Source: JAKANT01 sp035502095
GTDB taxonomy: Bacteria > Pseudomonadota > Gammaproteobacteria > Burkholderiales > Burkholderiaceae_F
Reading direction: 5' to 3'
Length of the DNA: 64,000 nucleotides
Assembly: GCA_035502095.1 (NCBI GenBank)
Contig: DATJUX010000036.1
Location: 124,001 to 188,000 of the forward strand
The notes under the pieces were generated by a model. It had not been told where the DNA came from and ran no database searches. It worked only from the letters and a program-made list of their open reading frames with translations. The position numbers were made by a program, and so were the translations under genes. Of this stretch, positions 52,920 through 62,179 are shown piece by piece (the first letter of the stretch is position 1; each line of letters opens with the position of its first letter).

Positions 52920-53348
52920 ATGCGTGCGACAACCGACCTGATCCTCGCCCGGTGCAGCCTGCACGCCGCAGCGGAAGATCCCGACTATCGACAGACGCTG
53001 CCATGCGGCCGCCACACGATGCTCGCGAACGAGCGGGCCGCGCACGGCGGCGCCGATGCCGGACCGATGCCCTTCGAGTACCTTCTATCTGCGCTCGGAT
53101 CGTGCACCTCGATCACGTTGCGCATGTACGCCGAGCGCAAGGGCTGGAGGCTGGGCACGGTCAACCTCTCGCTCGTGCTGCACCGATCTGCCGAGGGCGA
53201 CCGGATCGACCGGCGCATCGCCGTGTCGGCATCGCTCAGCGCAGGACAGACGACAAGGCTTGCGGAGATCTGCGAAAAGACGCCGGTGACGCTCACCCTG
53301 AAGTCGGGCATCGGCATCAGGACCGCAGTCGAAGCGGGCCAGCAATAG
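52920..53348 (+). CDS. OsmC family peroxide-reductase-like protein
   Basis: A 142-residue OsmC/YhfA-like protein. The peroxidatic cysteine is in FEYLLSALGSCTSITLRMYA, and a second cysteine is in LAEICEKTPVTLTLKSGIGI, shifted three residues from the usual CPV position. OsmC proteins reduce organic hydroperoxides in the cytoplasm. The ATG at 52920 follows GGAAGGAACCC. The gene is convergent with a hydrolase gene of the type that is normally fused to an OsmC domain, so the two may act together although not cotranscribed. Confidence 0.88.
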   Translation: MRATTDLILARCSLHAAAEDPDYRQTLPCGRHTMLANERAAHGGADAGPMPFEYLLSALGSCTSITLRMYAERKGWRLGTVNLSLVLHRSAEGDRIDRRIAVSASLSAGQTTRLAEICEKTPVTLTLKSGIGIRTAVEAGQQ

Positions 53349-53380
53349 GTGCGCCGTGCCTGCGCCGTGTCGCAAGACGT

Positions 53381-54169
53381 TCAAGCACGCGCGCCCGCGA
53401 TCACGTAGCGGCGGCTCCAGACGGCGATGAGGTCCGCCGCATAGTGCGCATCGGCGCGCGCCGCAAGCAGGTGATCCGCATCGTCGAGCGAGACGAAGCT
53501 CTTGGGGTGCTTGGCCGCGCCGAAAATGCGGGTCGCGTTCGTGATGTCGACCGTCGTGTCCTTCGGTGAATGGATCACCAGCAACGCGCGGCGCAACGCC
53601 GCCACCCTGGCCGTGAGATTCTGCTCGGCGACATCGCTCAGCAACTGGCGCTTGATCGTGAAAGGGCGTCCGGCAAGCACGACCTGCGCGGCGCCGGTTT
53701 GCTCGATCTCCGCGGCCTGCTCGCGAAACAGGCCGGTCACGTGGGACGGGTCGCTCGGCGCACCGATCGTGACGACGGCGCGCGATTCCGGGATCGAGCT
53801 CGCCGCGGCGAGCACCGCGGCACCGCCGAGGCTGTGGCCGACCAGCAGCGTGGGGGCGCGATCGACTCGACGCAGATGGTCCGCGGCGGCAATCAGGTCG
53901 GCGACGTTCGACGAAAAGTTGGTGTTGGCGAACTCGCCTTCGCTGGCGCCCAGTCCGGTGAAGTCGAAGCGCAACACCGCGATGCCGTGCTCGCTCAAGC
54001 GGCCGGCGATGCGGCTCGCGGCGAACACATCCTTGCCGCACGTGAAGCAATGGGCGAACAAGGCGTAGCCGCGCGCCCCGTCGTCAGGCAAATCCAGGCG
54101 GGCGGCGAGCTTCTGTCCGTCGGCGCCCGCGAACGTCACGTGTTCGCTCTTCACGCCCCGATGATGCAC
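53381..54169 (-). CDS. Alpha/beta hydrolase, OsmC-associated type
   Basis: A 262-residue hydrolase with the nucleophile in LLVGHSLGGAAVLAAASSIP, the oxyanion-side segment GYALFAHCFTCGKDVFAASR, and LRFDFTGLGASEGEFANTNF, a phrase typical of bifunctional hydrolase-OsmC proteins. In those the OsmC domain follows the hydrolase in one chain; here the chain ends after HYAADLIAVWSRRYV and OsmC is encoded separately on the other strand. Cytoplasmic, substrate unknown. An in-frame GTG at 54154 is an alternative start. Confidence 0.88.
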   Translation of the reverse strand: MHHRGVKSEHVTFAGADGQKLAARLDLPDDGARGYALFAHCFTCGKDVFAASRIAGRLSEHGIAVLRFDFTGLGASEGEFANTNFSSNVADLIAAADHLRRVDRAPTLLVGHSLGGAAVLAAASSIPESRAVVTIGAPSDPSHVTGLFREQAAEIEQTGAAQVVLAGRPFTIKRQLLSDVAEQNLTARVAALRRALLVIHSPKDTTVDITNATRIFGAAKHPKSFVSLDDADHLLAARADAHYAADLIAVWSRRYVIAGARA

Positions 54170-54236
54170 CGGGGGCGGCAGGACGGGCTGCCGCGAACGA
54201 CCCGCCGACCCGTGCGCGGCGCAAAGGTCGCCGGTT

Positions 54237-54680
54237 CTATCCCGCCGACCGCCGGTCGAGACTCCAGCGACCGGGGCCGTTCGCGACCAGGAGCAGGAAG
54301 CCGCCCGCGATGGCGATGTTCTTCATGAACATGATCATCTGGATCTGGTCGCCCATTTTGCTGTGAAAGATCAGGGCGGCGAGCAGCGTGAAGCCCGCGA
54401 GCAGGAACGCGACGACGCGGGTCTTCCAGCCGATGACGATGGCGAGTCCGCCCAGCACTTCGGTGGCGATGACCAGCGGCAAGAGCGCGCCCGGAACGCC
54501 GACCGACGCCATGTACGCCGCGGTGCCGGCGTAGCTGCCGATCTTGCCGATGCCGGAGAGCAGGAAGATCGCGGCCAGGAAAACGCGCCCGCCAAGCTCG
54601 GCGAGGCTCGCGAGGGTCGACGCGTCGCTTTGCACGGCGGCGCCTGGACGGGACGTTGCAGTTGCAGGAAAGCTGCTCAT
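54237..54680 (-). CDS. DoxX family membrane protein
   Basis: A 147-residue inner-membrane protein with four hydrophobic segments, starting with GRVFLAAIFLLSGIGKIGSY and ending with MIMFMKNIAIAGGFLLLVAN, as usual for DoxX/SURF4-like proteins. Members are linked to thiosulfate:quinone oxidation in archaea and to oxidative stress in other bacteria, but most have no known function. It is divergent from a LysR regulator gene, the usual layout of a regulator and its target. GGAG lies before the ATG. Confidence 0.9.
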   Translation of the reverse strand: MSSFPATATSRPGAAVQSDASTLASLAELGGRVFLAAIFLLSGIGKIGSYAGTAAYMASVGVPGALLPLVIATEVLGGLAIVIGWKTRVVAFLLAGFTLLAALIFHSKMGDQIQMIMFMKNIAIAGGFLLLVANGPGRWSLDRRSAG

Positions 54681-54830
54681 GGTTGACTCCGCAAATGGGT
54701 TGGTCTGGGCCGGCCATGTGCATGACTCGACCGCGGCTGCAAAAAACTCCGTGGCACAAATCTAGGGCCTGGCACTCCATCTGAAAAGACTATATTTTTC
54801 GATGGAACATATCGTTAATGGCGATTGATC
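54681..54830. promoter_or_regulatory. Divergent DoxX-LysR control region
   Basis: The 150-bp gap between the DoxX and LysR genes is AT-richer than its surroundings and holds CGAT-GGAACAT-ATCG (54800-54814), with a T-N11-A LysR-type box at 54799-54811. A TATAGT-like -10 for DoxX lies on the minus strand at 54794-54789. LysR-type proteins usually bind such sites and control both genes. Confidence 0.5.
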
Positions 54831-55712
54831 ATGATCGATGGCCTTACTCTGGACCAGCTGCGCACCTTCATCGCCGCGGTCGACGCCGGCAGCTTTTCGG
54901 CCGCCGGCCGCAAGCTGCGCCGGGCGCAGTCGGTGGTGAGCCAGACGCTCGCCAACCTCGAGGCGCAGCTTGGACTGAAGCTCTTCGATCGCTCGGCACG
55001 CTATCCGCGCCTGACGGAAGCCGGAAGCACCCTGCTCGCCGACGCACGCGCGCTCGCCGACGACATCGACGGCTTCAAGGCGCGTGCGCACGCGATGCGC
55101 CAGGGCCTGGAGCCGCAGCTCTCAGTGGCGATCGACGTGATGTATCCGCTGGACGCGCTGACGCGCGCGGCGACGCACAGCCGCATGGCCTTTCCGCATA
55201 CCCCGTTGCGCCTCTACGTCGAAGCGCTCGGCGGCGTGATCGAGCCGGTGCTGGAACGGGACTGCAGCATCGGCGTCATCGGGTCCCTGCCGGAGATTCC
55301 CGGCGAGTTGCGCGCGGAGGCGCTGCGCGACGTCCGGATGGTCACGGTCGCGAGTCCGTCACACCCGCTCGCGAAGAAGCGCGGCGTGGTGCCGAAATCC
55401 GTGCTCGCGAAGCAGGTCCAGCTGGTGCTGACGGATCGAACCGCGCTGACCCGCGGGCGCGACTTCGGCGTGTTCTCGCCGCTGTCCTGGCGCCTCGCCG
55501 ACCTGGGCGCAAAGCTCGAATTCCTCAAGGCCGGGCTCGGCTGGGGTCACATGCCGCAGCACATGGTCGAGGCCGACCTCGCGAGCGGTGCATTGGTCAG
55601 GATCTCGATCGAAGGCGTAACCCGCCCGATGGTCATGGCGATGAAGGCGGTCTATCGGAAGGACGCACCACCGGGGCCGGCCGGACGCGCGTTCATCGCG
55701 CAACTCAAATAG
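54831..55712 (+). CDS. LysR family transcriptional regulator
   Basis: A 293-residue LysR-type regulator. The N-terminal helix-turn-helix is in LDQLRTFIAAVDAGSFSAAG and RAQSVVSQTLANLEAQLGLK; the C-terminal part is the effector-binding domain (LEPQLSVAIDVMYPLDALTR). The ATG at 54831 is used over the TTG at 54825. It probably controls the divergent DoxX gene and itself. Effector unknown. Confidence 0.93.
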   Translation: MIDGLTLDQLRTFIAAVDAGSFSAAGRKLRRAQSVVSQTLANLEAQLGLKLFDRSARYPRLTEAGSTLLADARALADDIDGFKARAHAMRQGLEPQLSVAIDVMYPLDALTRAATHSRMAFPHTPLRLYVEALGGVIEPVLERDCSIGVIGSLPEIPGELRAEALRDVRMVTVASPSHPLAKKRGVVPKSVLAKQVQLVLTDRTALTRGRDFGVFSPLSWRLADLGAKLEFLKAGLGWGHMPQHMVEADLASGALVRISIEGVTRPMVMAMKAVYRKDAPPGPAGRAFIAQLK

Positions 55713-55833
55713 TCGGCGCGCGCAGCGATCTCGCCGCGGAACCCGTTCCGGCGCACCGGTCTCAGGACCGCATCGCCGTCTCGCGTGCCGGCACGGTGGC
55801 CTAGACTGCCGCGCTTGACTGCGGGCAAACCGA

Positions 55834-56904
55834 ATGTCGCGCATCCTGTTCGCCGCGTTGCTGCTGTCGCTCGCATTGGGTCCGGCGCTCGCCGCCGCGG
55901 GGCCGTGTTCGACGGCGACCCCCGCATGCACCGAGATGTTCGCCCCGGCCACCGGTCCCGGCCGCACGTTGATTTATCGCACCTACCCGCTCGACGCGAA
56001 GAACCCCGCCATCACGCGCGCGCTGATCGTCATCCATGGACTGTCGCGCGACGCCGACAACTACTTCCGCCATGCCTTGGCCGCCGCGTTCCTCGCCGGA
56101 GCCCTGGACGACACGCTCATCGTGGTGCCGCGCTTCGCCTCGAACCAGGGCGGCGCCTGCAAGGACGAGCTTGCCCCGGGGGAGCTGAGCTGGCACTGCC
56201 AGCCGCGCAGCGACGCGTGGCGCAACGGCGGCACCGCGGTCGATGGCACGGTGACCACCTTCGACGTCGTCGACGAGTTGCTGCGCCGGCTCACGCGCAA
56301 GGACGTGTTTCCGCAGCTGAAGGCGATCGTGGTCGCCGGTCACTCCGCCGGCGGCCAGTTCGTCTCGCGCTACGAGATGACGAATCTCGTCCACGAAAGC
56401 CTGCCGATCAAGCCGACCTACGTCGTCGCCAACCCGTCCTCGTACACCTATTTCGACAACCTGCGCCCGACCGCGAGCGCGCTGCCGGCGAATGTCGCGG
56501 CCGGCGCGCCCGGCTACACGGCGCCGGTCGAGAAGAGAGCGGCCTTCGTGACATTTGCCGATGCGAATAACTGCACGAGTTTCGACCATTGGCCATACGG
56601 GCTGAAAGAGCGCACCGGCTACAGCACTCGCCTCGACGACGAGCAGATACGAAAGCAGCTTGCCGACCGGCCGACGACGTACATGCTGGGCGAACTCGAC
56701 ATCCTGCCGCTGTACGGATTCGACAGCAGTTGCCCCGCCATGGCGCAGGGGCCTACCCGCCTTGCACGCGGACTCGCCTACGTCAGGTACGTCGACGAGT
56801 TGTTCGGCGCGAAGCACAAGGCGATCGTGATCTCCGCGTGCGGGCACAACGCGCGCTGCTTGTTCACCGCGGACAGCGCGCTGCCGCTGCTGTTTCCGAA
56901 CTAG
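55834..56904 (+). CDS. Exported alpha/beta hydrolase-like protein
   Basis: A 356-residue protein with a signal peptide (residues 1-21, cut near LAAAG) and an alpha/beta hydrolase fold: ALIVIHGLSRDADNYFRHAL, the nucleophile in AIVVAGHSAGGQFVSRYEMT, and a late histidine in VISACGHNARCLFTADSALP. At least six cysteines in the exported part suggest disulfides. It is probably a secreted or periplasmic esterase or similar. It stands alone, with no known partner. Confidence 0.85.
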   Translation: MSRILFAALLLSLALGPALAAAGPCSTATPACTEMFAPATGPGRTLIYRTYPLDAKNPAITRALIVIHGLSRDADNYFRHALAAAFLAGALDDTLIVVPRFASNQGGACKDELAPGELSWHCQPRSDAWRNGGTAVDGTVTTFDVVDELLRRLTRKDVFPQLKAIVVAGHSAGGQFVSRYEMTNLVHESLPIKPTYVVANPSSYTYFDNLRPTASALPANVAAGAPGYTAPVEKRAAFVTFADANNCTSFDHWPYGLKERTGYSTRLDDEQIRKQLADRPTTYMLGELDILPLYGFDSSCPAMAQGPTRLARGLAYVRYVDELFGAKHKAIVISACGHNARCLFTADSALPLLFPN

Positions 56905-56941
56905 GGTTCAGGACGACGTGTCGCTCGACCACGGGGGCAGA

Positions 56942-56958
56942 ATGACTTCTGAAGTCAT
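56942..56958. repeat. 17-bp perfect palindrome between convergent genes
   Basis: ATGACTTC-T-GAAGTCAT is an inverted repeat with eight-base arms. It lies between the hydrolase stop (56904) and the acyltransferase stop (56955), overlapping the latter, and contains the ATGAC word of the dispersed repeats. It may serve as a bidirectional stop for transcripts. Confidence 0.45.
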
Positions 56959-58208
56959 GCACCCTGCGCGCGGTGCGGTGGCCGGATCGTGAAGAAGGAC
57001 TGCAGGGGCGGGATGTAGCGGAAAACGAACGTGCAAATGGCGACCGTCGTCCAGCTTGCTACCACCGAGATCGCCCAGCGGGACCAGATGCCGAGCGGCG
57101 CCCCGAGCAGAAGATAGGTCGCCGCCGTGAGCGGCACGGCGTGAAGCAGGTACAGCGGGAACGACAGGTCGCGCGCGATGCCCCAACCTCGCCCCGTCAG
57201 GTTCAAATGCCTCCTGCCGAATCCGGTCGCGGCGATGATCAGGCCCCATGCCGCGATGCCCCGCAGGAATTGCGCGAGCATGTTGAACGCGTCGTAGCCG
57301 CTGCCGACGGGAAGCACGCGATAGCAGGCAAGGCGCGCGAAGAAGGCGATCACGCCGAGCGCCAATGCCGCCCACCGGTGCCGCTCGATCGCGTCGGGAA
57401 GGCGCGGGTCGCCGCCCGCGAGGTATCCGAAGACGAAGATGCTGAGATACACGGTGAAGTTGGCCCAGTCGTTCACGAAGTTCTGAAAGCCGGGCCATCC
57501 CGGCCGGAAGAACTCCTCGAGCAGACCGATCCACAGCGCCGGCGCCAGGACCCACCCGGCGTGAACGTCTCCCTCGATCCGCCCGGTCGGACTCCCGATC
57601 CGCTTCCACCGCCCGAACAGCGGCAGCGCGATCACGCAAAAGGCGAACAGGTAGAGCAAGAACCAGAGATGCCCGTATTCGAAGTTGCCAGGACGGCCCG
57701 GGCCGGAATAGATGCCGTCGAAGAAGTGCGGATAGAACTCGAAGAACCCGCCGCTGAAAGTCTCGAAGTCGAGTGACCGCAGCCAGGCCTGGACCGGGAT
57801 GGCGATGAGGGTCATCAAGAGCAACGGCTTCAGGAGGCGATCCGCGCGTTCCGCGACGAAGGCGCGCGCGCTCCGCTTGCGCAACGACACCGCGGCGCCG
57901 ATTCCGGATACGAAGAACAGCAGGTGCATGAACCAGTTGTCCATGAACACGGTGAAGTACTGCAGCGCGACCGGACCGAACTCGCCGAAGCGCAGCTGCC
58001 CCGCGCGAATGGCATCGCGCACGGGATTGTCATAGACCCACACCGTACCGATGCCGCTATATGAGAGCGCACCGTGAAACGGCGCGAGCGACAGCACGAC
58101 GAGGAAACGCAGCCAGTCGAGATAGGCGAGCCGCTCGCCGCTCCTGGGGAGCGCGGAAGAGATTGTTTCGCGGGTCGCCGCCGGCGCCGTATCCTGGTCG
58201 CGTTCCAT
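56955..58208 (-). CDS. Acyltransferase 3 family membrane protein
   Basis: A 417-residue membrane protein of the acyltransferase-3/OafA-OpgC type. It begins RLAYLDWLRFLVVLSLAPFH, where the WLR/H pair of the family is visible, and has about ten to eleven transmembrane segments, including LWFLLYLFAFCVIALPLFGR. Members O-acylate surface polysaccharides, glucans or lipids in the cell envelope. The target here is unknown. The ATG at 58208 is the natural start. It is followed on the same strand by nothing related; the antiporter gene upstream is 60 bases away and may be cotranscribed. Confidence 0.87.
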   Translation of the reverse strand: MERDQDTAPAATRETISSALPRSGERLAYLDWLRFLVVLSLAPFHGALSYSGIGTVWVYDNPVRDAIRAGQLRFGEFGPVALQYFTVFMDNWFMHLLFFVSGIGAAVSLRKRSARAFVAERADRLLKPLLLMTLIAIPVQAWLRSLDFETFSGGFFEFYPHFFDGIYSGPGRPGNFEYGHLWFLLYLFAFCVIALPLFGRWKRIGSPTGRIEGDVHAGWVLAPALWIGLLEEFFRPGWPGFQNFVNDWANFTVYLSIFVFGYLAGGDPRLPDAIERHRWAALALGVIAFFARLACYRVLPVGSGYDAFNMLAQFLRGIAAWGLIIAATGFGRRHLNLTGRGWGIARDLSFPLYLLHAVPLTAATYLLLGAPLGIWSRWAISVVASWTTVAICTFVFRYIPPLQSFFTIRPPHRAQGA

Positions 58209-58268
58209 CCGGGCATCTTGAGCCGGACCGCGGCGTCGGCCTTGAGGACGGTCAACCGCCTTGCGTGA

Positions 58269-59822
58269 TCACGGCTCTGGCCCGCGACCGTCGGCCATTT
58301 CCAGCCAGTCCAATTCCTCTTCGATGCGATGAAACGCGTCGTCGCCGATCTCGTCGCTTGCGCGCATCGCGAAGATCGCGCTCCGGGCAGCCTGCAACGC
58401 ACCGCGACGGATCGCGCCGTGCGCGGCGAGCCAGGCCGCGGCCGGTCCGTTGTCCGCCCCTTCGTTCGCCAGCCGTGCCTTGAACTCCTTGCGAACGACC
58501 TCGGCGACCGGCGACGGCTCGTGCTCGAAGGTCGCGAGTGCGGTCGCGAGAGCGCGCTCGCGCGCCGCGCTCAGCTCGCGCCCGACCGGATCGTCGTCGT
58601 GCAGGTCGAGCGCCCGGAGCAGCGGTTTCAGCGTGAGTCCCTGCAGCACCAGCGTGCCGAGCACGACGGTGAAGGACGTCAGGACGATCAGGTCGCGATA
58701 CGGGAATGCCGGCGGAAGCGCCATCGCGGCGGCGAGGGTGACGATGCCGCGCATGCCGGCCCAGGAGATGACGAGGCCGCTGCCGACGGTCGGCCGCAGC
58801 ATCGGCCGCGGCGGATGGAAGCCGTACCGGCGGTCGCGCCAGCGCATGACCGCATTGAAGGGCATGTGCCAGGCCAGGCGGACGATGATGACGGTCAGGA
58901 GAACCGCTCCGGCAATGAGGAAGTACAGACCCATGTCGGCGGCCGCCAGGTTATCGAGGATGGGGCGAATCTGCAGGCCGACGAAGATGAATGCGAGCAG
59001 GTTGAGCGCGAACACGACCGTGTCCCAGACCGCATACGACGGGATGCGCATCGATGCGGGAATGCGCTCGGGACCTCGGCGCGCGAGCGCAATGGCGTAA
59101 CACACCGTCGTCAGCACGCCCGAAAGGCCGATGTGCTCCGCGAGCATCCACACGGCAAACGTACTGACGAACTGCATGATCACCGAGGTCGGTACGTGGC
59201 GTACACGCGCGAACAGCCGCAGGCCGAGCCACGCGAGGGCAAGGCCGGCGGCGACGCTCCCTGCCACCGCGAGCAAGAGAGTCGGGACGACCGCCGCGAA
59301 GGGGAAGCTGTTGGCGGCCGCGGCGCCTACGGCCAGGCGGTAGATCAGGAGCGCGCTGGCGTCGTTCAGCATGCTTTCGCCTTCGAGGACGGTCAGGAGG
59401 CGATGTGGCGGGCGCAGCGGGCGCAGCACCGCCGTAGCGGCGACGGCATCGGGTGGCGCCACCACCGCGCCGAGCGCAATCGCCGCCGCCCACGGCAGCG
59501 CAGGCATCAAGTGATGGGCCACGACCGCGACCGCGGCGGTCGTGAGACCCACCGCGAACACCACCAGGCCGCTCACCGGCGCCCAGTTGTCTCTCAGGTC
59601 GCGCAGGGACGCGTCGTAGGCGGCGTCGAGCAGGACCGGCGCCACGAAAAGCGCCAGCACGAGCTCGGGCGGAACGGTGATCGAAGGTGCGCCGGGAACG
59701 AACGCGAGCAGCGCCCCGCCGAGCGCGAGAAACACGGGATACGGCGCCCCGACACGACGCGCCGCCGCGGCCAGGAACACCCCCGCGACGAACAGAAGAA
59801 GAAGCTGCTCGAACTCCCCCAT
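58269..59822 (-). CDS. Monovalent cation:proton antiporter (CPA1/NhaP-like)
   Basis: A 517-residue antiporter. The membrane domain of about twelve segments starts at LLLLFVAGVFLAAAARRVGA and includes the core region ALGAVVAPPDAVAATAVLRP, LEGESMLNDASALLIYRLAV with the Asn-Asp ion-binding pair, and WAGMRGIVTLAAAMALPPAF. A cytoplasmic tail of about 110 residues follows. It exchanges sodium or potassium for protons and supports pH and salt homeostasis. The ATG at 59822 is chosen; the frame is open further upstream but without a typical start. Confidence 0.93.
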   Translation of the reverse strand: MGEFEQLLLLFVAGVFLAAAARRVGAPYPVFLALGGALLAFVPGAPSITVPPELVLALFVAPVLLDAAYDASLRDLRDNWAPVSGLVVFAVGLTTAAVAVVAHHLMPALPWAAAIALGAVVAPPDAVAATAVLRPLRPPHRLLTVLEGESMLNDASALLIYRLAVGAAAANSFPFAAVVPTLLLAVAGSVAAGLALAWLGLRLFARVRHVPTSVIMQFVSTFAVWMLAEHIGLSGVLTTVCYAIALARRGPERIPASMRIPSYAVWDTVVFALNLLAFIFVGLQIRPILDNLAAADMGLYFLIAGAVLLTVIIVRLAWHMPFNAVMRWRDRRYGFHPPRPMLRPTVGSGLVISWAGMRGIVTLAAAMALPPAFPYRDLIVLTSFTVVLGTLVLQGLTLKPLLRALDLHDDDPVGRELSAARERALATALATFEHEPSPVAEVVRKEFKARLANEGADNGPAAAWLAAHGAIRRGALQAARSAIFAMRASDEIGDDAFHRIEEELDWLEMADGRGPEP

Positions 59823-60009
59823 GGGCCGGATATTGCCGAAGCGGGCGTCACGCTCAAAGTCGTGGCCTGGCTTGCTTGCATGCGCCGACCGGGGTCGGTG
59901 CGGAGGAAATCGCACAGACAGGCGAGGCGCAAAGAGGCGATCGAAGCCGGGAGCGACCGGACCGACGATTGCCGCTCGACGCCGTCACGACATGGAAGGA
60001 AGGCCCATC

Positions 60010-60597
60010 ATGGCTATGAAGCGGATCGCGATCATCGGCGGTGGCAATGTCGGCAACGCGCTCGCGAGCGGCTTGAAGCGCGCGGGCCGCGAGGTGAAAG
60101 TCGCGGGTCGGGACACGACTGCGGCGCGCGCGGCCGCGGCATGGGCAGAGGCGACGATTCTCGCTGTGCCCTTCGGCGCGATCGACGACGCTTTGCGCGC
60201 TCTCGGCAACGCCGTCGATGGGAAGGCCCTGGTCGACGTGACCAACGCCCTGGACGCCAAGATGAACCTCGCGCTCGGCTTCACGACCAGCGGCGCCGAG
60301 GAATTGCAGCGCAAGGCGCCCAAGGCGTACGTCGTGAAGGCCTTCAACACGGTGTTCGCGCAGCACATGAGCACCGGCCGGTTGGGCGACCAGAGCCTGA
60401 CGACATTCGTGGCCGGCGACGACGCGAACGCCAAGGCGAGCGTGCTCGACCTGGCACGCGCGATCGGGTTCGACGCGGTCGACGCCGGACCGTTGCGCAA
60501 TGCGCGCATGATCGAGCCGCTTGCCTACCTCAACATTCAGCTCGGCTATGTCCTCAAGATGGGACCGCAGATCGGCTTCAAGCTGCTGCACGGCTGA
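60010..60597 (+). CDS. NADPH-dependent F420 reductase-like (FNO family) protein
   Basis: A 195-residue Rossmann protein with KRIAIIGGGNVGNALASGLK at the start and the family motif VVKAFNTVFAQHMSTG. It belongs to the F420-dependent NADP oxidoreductase-like group (pyrroline-5-carboxylate reductase fold). In bacteria without F420 such proteins act as NAD(P)-binding oxidoreductases of unknown substrate. The ATG at 60010 follows GGAAGG. It is single, with a weak AAGGCG/CGCCTT hairpin (60597-60618) overlapping its stop. Confidence 0.88.
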   Translation: MAMKRIAIIGGGNVGNALASGLKRAGREVKVAGRDTTAARAAAAWAEATILAVPFGAIDDALRALGNAVDGKALVDVTNALDAKMNLALGFTTSGAEELQRKAPKAYVVKAFNTVFAQHMSTGRLGDQSLTTFVAGDDANAKASVLDLARAIGFDAVDAGPLRNARMIEPLAYLNIQLGYVLKMGPQIGFKLLHG

Positions 60598-60616
60598 AGG
60601 CGGCTGACGCTTCGCC

Positions 60617-60655
60617 TTGTCATACCGAGCACGAGAGAGGTATCGCGGCCTTCGA
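60617..60655. repeat. Dispersed element, degenerate copy
   Basis: TTGTCATACCGAGCACGAGA followed by GAGGTATCGCGGCCTTCG resembles the dispersed TGTCATTCCGAG...GAGGAATC element in order and spacing, with several base changes. A further degenerate piece (GCCGCGACGAGGGATCCCGG) lies near 62464. Confidence 0.4.
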
Positions 60656-60772
60656 AAGGAGAACGCATCTGACACGGATTTCCGCGGATCAACGCGGACC
60701 GGAAAGCCAACTTGATCCGCGGCGGTGCGCAGCGCCGCGCACCGCCACTCGAGGGACGCGACGCAGGCTGCG

Positions 60773-62179
60773 TTACTCCCGCTCCTTCTCGCCCTTCGTG
60801 TGCTTCTCGTCCTTCTTCTCGTGGGCGGCGCCGTTGTTCTTCGCTTGCTCCGCCTTGGCGGTCTTGGCCTCGCCGCCCTTGTGCGCGCTGTCGCCCTTCA
60901 TGCGGTCGTCGCGAGCGGGTGCGGAGCCTCTTTGCGATTGCGGCTGGCCTGGAGCCGTGGCCGGCGCGGTCGCGACCGGCGCCGCTCGCGCACCATCAGG
61001 CTGACGCCCCGGCCCCTGCGCCGACGGCGGCATGCGATCGCGCCCGGGGTAGGCCCCTTGCGGCGGAGTCGTCGCGGGTGCGCCAGGGTTCACTGCCGCA
61101 ACAGGCGTTTCGCGCGGGACGCCGCCCGGCGGCGGCGTGCCCGCGGTCACGGGCGCGGGAATCGTGCCTGAAGGCGACGGCGCGGTCCGCGCGACCGGTC
61201 GCACCATCTGCGCAGGCGGCAGCGCGGGTGCGACGCGCCCCGGAACATACGCAGGGATCGGCTTCGCCGAAGCCGGCACCGGCGCGGGGACATGCACGAC
61301 GGCCGGCATCGCCGCCGCGAGATGCGCCTGCGCCGGGACCTGCGACTCATAGACCCGGCCGCCCGCAGTCGCGTTGGGCGGCGCGACGATGGTGACGTTG
61401 GTGATGTTGGTCACGTTGGTGACGTGCGTGTTGTTGATCGTTGCCGGCTGGATGCGCATGCCCACGTTCACCACGGGCGGTGCGCTGGTCACCACGGCGG
61501 GGGCCGTGCCGATCGGCGCGGGAACGATGAGGCCGAAGCGCGATCCCGGCGGCGCCGGCACGAAGACACCGACCGGTCCGATCGGCCGCGGACCCGGGAT
61601 CACGCCCGGTGCGGCGGCGACCACGGCAAGACGCAGCGTCGGCGGCGGCGGCACGAACACGACCCCTGGTGCGTGCCAATGGCCCGTGATGAAGATGACG
61701 ACGCCGTCGCGGTTCTCGTAGTACGGGTGCACCCAGACGTAACCCGGCTGCGGCGGCGGCGCCCAGCGTCCAGCGGCCCACACCCAGTTGCCCTGCCAGA
61801 CCCAATAGCCGCCGACCCACACCGCGCCCACGAATGGCATCGGTGGCGGCGCTTCGACCAGCATCGGCGGCGGCGCCCAACCGACCGCGATCGGCGCCGG
61901 CTGTGCGAGCGGCGGTTCCACGTAGACGCTCACGACCGCTTGCGGCGCCGGGTCTTCATACGCGGCGGGCGGCGGGGGCGCGACGGGCGCCGGTGGAGGG
62001 GGAGCCGGCGGCGGCGGTTCCACGTAGACGGGGGCGGGGCGGGGGCGCGGCGCCTCGTAGACGACGCATCCGGCAACTGCGACCGCGGCGACGATCGCGG
62101 TGGTGGTCGCGGCGAGCAATCGCGCCGAACGCGACACGAGCGAATCGCGCGGTTCGAAAGACAAGATGTGCGTATGCAT
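60773..62179 (-). CDS. Proline-rich lipoprotein with WxxGxW (BcpO-like) repeats
   Basis: A 468-residue exported lipoprotein. The lipobox is in VAAVAVAGCVVYEAPRPRPA. A proline-rich stretch leads to tandem aromatic repeats VGGYWVWQGNWVWAAGRWAP and YVWVHPYYENRDGVVIFITG, then HWHAPGVVFVPPP, as in YXWGXW/BcpO-type outer-membrane-associated proteins. The second half is a low-complexity Pro/Ala/Lys-rich tail ending in a charged EKKDEKHTKGEKERE. A short NxTHVTNVTNITNVT-like segment lies near residue 255. The ATG at 62179 has GGAGAGG upstream. Function unknown, probably cell-envelope structure. Confidence 0.8.
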   Translation of the reverse strand: MHTHILSFEPRDSLVSRSARLLAATTTAIVAAVAVAGCVVYEAPRPRPAPVYVEPPPPAPPPPAPVAPPPPAAYEDPAPQAVVSVYVEPPLAQPAPIAVGWAPPPMLVEAPPPMPFVGAVWVGGYWVWQGNWVWAAGRWAPPPQPGYVWVHPYYENRDGVVIFITGHWHAPGVVFVPPPPTLRLAVVAAAPGVIPGPRPIGPVGVFVPAPPGSRFGLIVPAPIGTAPAVVTSAPPVVNVGMRIQPATINNTHVTNVTNITNVTIVAPPNATAGGRVYESQVPAQAHLAAAMPAVVHVPAPVPASAKPIPAYVPGRVAPALPPAQMVRPVARTAPSPSGTIPAPVTAGTPPPGGVPRETPVAAVNPGAPATTPPQGAYPGRDRMPPSAQGPGRQPDGARAAPVATAPATAPGQPQSQRGSAPARDDRMKGDSAHKGGEAKTAKAEQAKNNGAAHEKKDEKHTKGEKERE

